Assembly: GCA_003427395.1 (NCBI GenBank)
Contig: BFEA01000044.1
Coordinates: 44,267-64,948, forward strand
Direction: 5' to 3'
DNA from: Chara braunii
Lineage: Eukaryota > Streptophyta > Charophyceae > Charales > Characeae
Length of the DNA stretch: 20,682 bases
Shown here: one piece after another, positions 16,201-20,682 of the stretch
Numbering within the stretch: the stretch's first letter is position 1
Layout of the letters: every line of letters begins with the position of its first letter
Program-made: the position numbers and the translations under genes
The notes under the pieces: model-generated
Databases searched by the model: none
Seen by the model: only the letters and a program-made list of their open reading frames with translations
What the model was told of the DNA's origin: nothing

Positions 16201-16744
16201 AAGGGAAAACATGGATTGCACGGACCGAAAAGTATATTATTTTTTTATAAGAGTAATGAATGAGGCGAGACAAAAATGGTTTCTGCTAAAAAATACTTCC
16301 TCGATGAAATGGGAAGACAGATTTGAGATTACGAAGCACTTAAGGGGAGTTGTGCCTGTGCTCACCGATTCGAAGTGGGTATCACCACAACAAAGGCGTC
16401 AGTTGTACTAGACAAACATCTCCCTTCCGGAGTAAATGCCTGACATTGAATCGCATCCAAAAACTTGCCTACAATTTGTTATCAACAAAGCCAAAGCATA
16501 AAATGAGAAAACCAATTGTGTTATGACAACAAATTGTCACCCTGAGAATAAAGCAAGCATACCAGTAGTTAAGTGCATGAAGCAAGGAGAACCTCGTCTG
16601 CTTCATGTTACTGAAGGCGAAAGAATTATGGGTTGCCTTGCTGAGTATACAGAGTTGACTGAAGAAGAAGTTCGCGTCTCGATTGAGAGAAAGATAAAGA
16701 GGCAGAGCTATGATGAAAATGAGCAACCTGGTCTAACAAAATAA
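16201..16744 (+). pseudogene. DNMT3-type DNA (cytosine-5) methyltransferase catalytic-domain remnant
   Basis: From 16211 one frame reads YYFFIRVMNEARQKWFLLKN, then ITKHLRGVVPVLTDSKWVSP and QQRRQLY, stop, TNISLPE. I align these with the DNMT3 stretch from the LFFEF helix through motif VI to motif VIII (RRxxYxxN). The same frame resumes with VMTTNCHPENKASIPVV and RLLHVTEGERIMG, CLAEYTELT, matching the block before motifs IX-X (TExERxxGxPxxYTD). Upstream, 16201-16240 fits in another phase (KHGLHGPKSILFF), implying a frame shift at the T run near 16240. These enzymes add methyl groups to cytosine de novo in the nucleus. This copy is dead: TAG 16409-16411, TAA 16433-16435, TAA 16499-16501, and the catalytic ENV of motif VI is KNT (16289-16297). 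Motifs I and IV are absent upstream, where minisatellite lies. The alignment is from memory of family motifs, not computed. Confidence 0.6.
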
Positions 16745-16890
16745 ATACGCGCAGCTAACTAAATGCCAAGATGTAGAACCTTCGACTCCCCCATACCCTC
16801 CTCCGCCCCAAGGGGCGGAAGCTAAGGAAGACATTGAGAAAGAAATGGGAATAGAACAAAACGGACCCTGGCAAACTGACCACCCATAAC
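16743..16890 (+). other. Short proline-rich reading frame after the methyltransferase remnant
   Basis: A frame of about 50 codons with STPPYPPPPQGAEAKEDI-type composition, ending in TAA at about 16888-16890. It is in a different phase from the remnant before it. It could be the decayed continuation of the same coding unit or a gag-like fragment; it is too short to decide. Confidence 0.25.
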
Positions 16891-17542
16891 ACCTCACCCT
16901 CCTCTCCCGTCTATCCCTAAAAAATCCACTAACAAGAGATTGGTGCACGATGAGGACATCGCGAATGAGTGGGCGGAATGTGTCGGGACTGCTGGGTCCC
17001 GAATAACTTCCCATCACTTGAGAGATTGAATACGGACAATTTGTGCAAAACAGAGAAATGTGGAGTGGGGAAGCAGAAGAGAGAAAATACAAAGGATTAG
17101 GCCACGAAAGGGAGTGATGCCCTGAGGAGAGAACCACATGAGGAAAGAACTAGCGGCGGCAAGCAAGCGAGCGCAAGAACAGGGGCACATAGAACATAGC
17201 ATGCGGCCGGGAGGACCATCGGAATGCAATAAGACTAAGGCCAAAGGGCCCTTTGAACTAGCAATTGCAGCGCGACAGTAATAAGGGAATGAGGAAGTCG
17301 AGGGATGGGCGGCCAGAAGCCCCCGGAAGCCAGAAAATGAGGGGCCAACGTGGGGGCCACCTATGGGAGCCTCGGAGCGGAGGCCCACGACCAAAGAGAT
17401 CGGCACACACAAGGCGCGAGGAAAGACTAAGGATAGGGGTTGCTATAGGGCGATAAGACGTCCAAGGGGCATGGGACACCTTGGGGAAAGGCACCCGGGG
17501 CCACGTGGGACTAAGTAAAAATAATGGCGTCCAGAGCGAAAT
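16891..17542. other. No gene recognised
   Basis: Purine-rich on the plus strand, with several overlapping short open frames on both strands but no domain or motif I can name. No repeat array or strong hairpin was seen. Confidence 0.4.
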
Positions 17543-17656
17543 GTGTCGGGGACCGACAACGGGACCAAGTGTCGGGGACCACCGGCGGGACCAAGTGTCG
17601 GGGACCACCAACGGGACTAAGTGTCGGGGACCACCGACGGGACAAGTGGCGGGGAC
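17543..17656. repeat. 26-bp GC-rich tandem repeat, about 4.5 copies
   Basis: GTGTCGGGGACC starts at 17543, 17569, 17595 and 17621 (26 bp apart), then a variant at 17646. Units hold GTCGG and CCGAC in inverted orientation, so each unit can fold. CpG-rich compared with its surroundings. Confidence 0.93.
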
Positions 17657-17757
17657 ATGTGAAAGCCCCAAGAAGAAACGGCGGCACCGCATGAGGGAAA
17701 AATAATAAATGCAAGGTGCATCGTCAAGATCGACATTTTGACGACCAAGAATATTAG

Positions 17758-17783
17758 CACCACTAGTGCAAGTACTAGTGGTG
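17758..17783. repeat. Perfect 10-bp hairpin
   Basis: CACCACTAGT (17758-17767) pairs with ACTAGTGGTG (17774-17783) over GCAAGT. A second small one, CGTCAA (17722-17727) with TTGACG (17738-17743), lies just upstream. Confidence 0.85.
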
Positions 17784-18187
17784 ACAAACGGGAAGGCCAA
17801 AAGGAAAAGGAAAAGTAAAGAAAACTGAAGTAGGAGGCATGGGAGCAATCCGAAAAATCTCGGATCAGCCTCGCTCAAGAAAATAGAGTCAAATGAGACC
17901 CAATCTGAAAAATAGTCCTCCGAGAGAAAATCGGAGTAGGAGGGACCATTGTGGGAGAAATGTAGGAGTAAAAGGAGGCTCCCATGGGCATGGGAAGGCC
18001 ATTATTGCAGTCCGAGAAATAATGGACTACACCTTGGGCATAGGGAGGACCAAAACTAAGAGGAAGAGGCTAGAAAAGGGTCTTAATGGCCACTTTACAC
18101 TTGGCATGCTATAAAAAAGAGAAAAAAAAAAAAAAAATGTGGGAGAATAAGACAAAAAAAGTGAGAGGGAGTGAGTGAGTTGGCCGT
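17784..18187. other. No gene recognised; degenerate GGAGTAGGAGG words
   Basis: Purine-rich sequence with scattered copies of AGTAGGAGG-like words (about 17829, 17934, 17966) and an A16-18 run near 18121. A 73-codon frame starting at 17893 has no recognisable domain. Confidence 0.4.
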
Positions 18188-18229
18188 CAGTAGGGACTGC
18201 CATAGGTAGGGACTGGCAGGTCCCTACTG
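18188..18229. repeat. Imperfect inverted repeat containing a direct copy
   Basis: CAGTAGGGACTGCCA (18188-18202) pairs with TGGCAGGTCCCTACTG (18214-18229) except for one extra base. GTAGGGACTGGCA at 18206-18218 is a near-direct copy of the left arm, so the same word is present three times in 42 bases. Confidence 0.8.
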
Positions 18230-18243
18230 TCCACGAAAGGAGG

Positions 18244-18284
18244 AGAAAAGAAAGAAAAGAAAAGAAAAGAAAAGAAAAGAAAAT
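18244..18284. repeat. (AAAAG)n microsatellite
   Basis: About eight AAAAG-type units with slight variation at the ends. Confidence 0.92.
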
Positions 18285-18375
18285 AGAAAAAGGCCTTAAC
18301 GGTAAAAAACGGTCACTTGGGGAGATTCATTCGTGACCAGATTCATTCTGGAGTATGGCGGTTACAAAGGACTTG

Positions 18376-18414
18376 GATTTTCTTTGATTTTTGCAGAGAA
18401 AATCAAAGAAAATC
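18376..18414. repeat. Perfect 16-bp inverted repeat (hairpin)
   Basis: GATTTTCTTTGATTTT (18376-18391) pairs perfectly with AAAATCAAAGAAAATC (18399-18414) over TGCAGAG. The arms are AT-rich and each contains two copies of an (A/G)ATTTTCTTTGATTTT-like half. No coding frame nearby explains it. Confidence 0.9.
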
Positions 18415-18670
18415 AAGGTCAGTTGCAAGCGGAATAAAACGGAATACATGCATGAGGAGAAACACATGTTTTAGGTGCATCCGGAGCCAAAATGGTGTAG
18501 GGCCAAACCCCAGTAGACTTTCGAGCCTTAGTCGACCCCACTGCGGGTCCCAGTTGGCTCGGCCCGCCCACACTCATGCTCAGGGCGCGGGCTATTCGTC
18601 CCAAGGTCACCCCCACCTAGTGCTTTGAGATGGATGCGGGTGGGTCATCGCGCAAAAGAGCTTTGACATT

Positions 18671-18735
18671 GGGGATGTAGCTCAGCCCTCACGCCGGGTG
18701 GTAGTCTCGCTGGTCGTTCCGCAACGCTGATTTTT
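18671..18735 (+). mobile_element. tRNA-Ala-like SINE head or tRNA pseudogene
   Basis: GGGGATGTAGCTCAG at 18671-18685 is the 5' end (acceptor stem, A box) of a plant-type tRNA-Ala. About 13 extra bases follow, then TGGTAG and CTCGCT, which also fit that tRNA. The B box is poor (GGTCGTTCC at about 18712). A T5 run, a polymerase III terminator type, is at 18731-18735. It cannot fold as a normal tRNA because of the insertion and the lost T-arm. Confidence 0.45.
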
Positions 18736-19651
18736 GTTTTATTTTTTATTGTGTTCTCAAGCAACTGCTCCTTCCAATACGCAGGCAGTCCAGGCGTTCT
18801 TTGAGCCTTTCTCTTCTCTTGTGCGTAGGCTAAGCGTCATCCTTAGGCCACGCACCATTTCCCTAAGCATTTTGGCTATATGGCGTCATCGAGGTGCGGT
18901 GGGCCTTCCTTCCCCTCGCCTCTACGCATCCATCGGATCTCACAATTTGCTTCCCACCTTATTGAAGTAGGTCCCTTAGTCTTTTCGGGGTCCTCATGTG
19001 CATGCACAAACAACATCATACTTTCCTTGATACGATTGCACTCTCAATAACACTTCCAAGTCTTCAAGTGCAAATATCATTCTCATGAATTGGCTCTATG
19101 TCAAGGGTCCCATAGCCCCTTTGTCCCTCTTCCCTTTCCCTCTTGGTGCCCAGTTTCCTCTCGCCCTTATCCCGCTCAAGGCATTTCTATCCATTACCTA
19201 CCTGTACAATCCCACACAAGCAAGAAGATTCATACAATGTCCCCCATTGGGGGTCAACACATAGCCTCTCCCACATGTTTATTCTTTCCATGCTCTTTGG
19301 CTGTTCTTTGTTCCCTTTTTGTTGCTCAATCAGCCCATCCTCTTCTCATAGTCATGCAGTCAAGGAAATGGTTGAGTCAAACTGACCTCTTTCTCAACTT
19401 ATGTTTCTTTTCGGATCCCGCCTTTCTCCCACTTTCCCAAATGTCCTCTTTATTTTGCCTCCTTGGTGGCACAAGGGACCGGCTATCCTTCCCTTGCTCT
19501 CTTTCTCCACCAAGTGAAGTCTGATTTCGTTTACCGTTCGTACCCTGACAATGTTTCCAAGTGAAGGGAGAAGGGGTTAGTCATATGCCACGTGAGGGAA
19601 CGGGAAAGAGGGAGAGGGAAGGCGAGGTAGCAAAAGGGGGCGAAGAGGGTC

Positions 19652-19656
<5 letters not shown>
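18736..19656. other. Pyrimidine-rich unrecognised sequence
   Basis: Strongly C/T-rich on the plus strand from about 18720 to 19540. Plus-strand frames of 78 and 144 codons (18734-18970, 19090-19524) are open but rich in Ser, Leu, Pro and Phe, as the composition alone would give, and show no domain. It may be untranslated or LTR sequence of another element read on the minus strand. Nothing firmer is seen. Confidence 0.4.

Positions 19657-19704
<48 letters not shown>
19657..19704. repeat. (GA)24 microsatellite
   Basis: 48 bases of perfect GA. A plus-strand frame through it gives an Arg-Glu run, which is not evidence of a gene. Confidence 0.97.
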
Positions 19705-19706
<2 letters not shown>

Positions 19707-19849
19707 ACAAAGAAGAACTCCTAATCAAAACAGCTCCCCGTACCAACAACCAAAGGTTGATCACCCGTCCCAAAGTGAGAGTTTGAATAAGTATTTCATG
19801 GAATATCATGGCAATGAGACGCTTAGACCAATGAAAAACACATACTCAT

Positions 19850-20682
19850 AGAGAAAGAGATCAACTAAGCAACGAACTTGATAATGCACAAAGAAAAGAG
19901 AGCAACTAAGCAAAGATCCGGAGCATGAACTTGACAATTCACAAGGAGAAATTATCAACTAAGCAATGAACTTGATAATGCACAAAGAGAAGGGGTCAAC
20001 TAAGCAATAAACTTGACAATGCACAAAGAAAAGAGAGCAACTAAGTAATGAACTTTACAATGCATAAAGAGAAAAGATCAACTAAGCAAAGATCTGAAAC
20101 ATGAACTTGACAATGCACAAGGAGAAAAAAACAACTAAGCAATGAACTTGACAATGCACAAAGAGAAGAGAGCAACTAAGCAATGAACTTGAGAATGCAC
20201 AAAGAGAAGAGAGCAACTAAGCAAAGATCCGGAACATGAACTTGACAATGCACAAAGAGAAGAGATCAACTAAGCAAAAAACTTGACAATGCACAAAGAG
20301 AAGAGAGCAAGTAAGCAATGAACTGGAACAAGAACTTGACAATGCACAAGGAGAAGAGATCAACCAAGCAAAAAACTTGACAATGCACAAAGAGAAGAGA
20401 GCAAGTAAACAATGAACTTAACAATACACAAAAAGAAGAGAGCAACTAAGCAAAGATCCGGAACAAAAACTTGACAATGCACAAGGCGAAGCGATCAACT
20501 AAGCAAAGGACTTGACAATGCACAACAAGAAGAGAGCAACTAAGCAAAGATCTGGAACATGAACTTGACAATGCACAAAGAGAAGAAATCAACTAAGCAA
20601 AGAACTTGACAATTCACAAAGAGAAGAGAGCAACTAAGCAATGAACTTGACAATGCACAAAGAGAAGAGAGCAACTAAGCAA
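19850..20682. repeat. Satellite array of 41-bp and 53-bp units, continues past the window
   Basis: The unit is built from GAACTTGACAATGCACAAAG, AGAAGAGAGC and AACTAAGCAA. CAACTAAG starts at 20132, 20173 and 20214 (41 bp apart), then 20267 (53 bp). The longer unit carries an extra 12 bases (AGATCCGGAACA-type). Long and short units are interspersed through about 18 copies, giving a loose higher-order pattern. There are no unique spacers, so it is not a CRISPR array. Confidence 0.95.

Noticed and set aside
19090-19524. 144-codon Ser/Pro/Leu-rich frame
   Set aside because: Amino-acid make-up follows the C/T-rich sequence; no motif, domain or signal supports a gene.
19561-19851. Frame coding an Arg-Glu run from the (GA)n tract
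   Set aside because: The run comes from a microsatellite and flanking parts show no domain.
19850-20682. Regular direct repeats considered as a CRISPR array
   Set aside because: Units abut without unique spacers and the setting is eukaryotic.

Overview
The window looks like repeat-rich nuclear DNA from a green-lineage eukaryote, most likely a charophyte alga such as Chara. This is an inference from gene style; no organism-specific marker was tested. Support comes from a trihelix (Myb/SANT-like) protein gene of the kind I associate with Chara, a large decayed Ty3/gypsy retrotransposon, a DNMT3-type cytosine methyltransferase remnant, several tRNA-derived SINE-like pieces, and abundant micro-, mini- and satellite repeats. 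There is no bacterial or organellar gene content.

Layout. 1-2520: microsatellites, a candidate 750-bp inverted-repeat element (227-976), four diverged monomers of a ~200-bp repeat (two on each strand) and two tRNA-derived SINE-like pieces. 2516-2825: an unexplained GC-rich block. 2826-4367 (minus): a single-exon-like trihelix protein gene with no in-frame ATG at its 5' end. 4400-5870: non-coding, with a nested duplication. 5870-6466: an AT-rich satellite that runs straight into the remains of a gag gene.

6467-11721: a Ty3/gypsy element read left to right: gag zinc knuckle, protease (DGGA active site), reverse transcriptase, RNase H and integrase. It is broken by at least three frame changes, several in-frame stops and a 16-bp tandem duplication, and no 5' LTR or most of gag is present. 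The RT-RNase H part is still one 660-codon frame. 12088-13026: a separate acidic 312-aa ORF of unknown function behind pol, with a strong start context, a good 3' splice-site sequence just upstream and two SUMO-interaction-like motifs.

13290-16060: successive minisatellite arrays (29, 40, ~54 and 65 bp units) with a hairpin-rich unrecognised stretch between them. 16201-16744: a decayed fragment of a DNMT3-type DNA (cytosine-5) methyltransferase. 16745-19656: mostly unrecognised sequence with a 26-bp array, several strong inverted repeats and a tRNA-Ala-like head. 19657-20682: a (GA)24 tract, then a 41/53-bp satellite that continues past the window end.

The points most worth following are the methyltransferase remnant near a retrotransposon and the extra ORF behind pol. 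Eight single ambiguous bases (N), six of them in the retroelement polyprotein, suggest collapse of similar copies during assembly.
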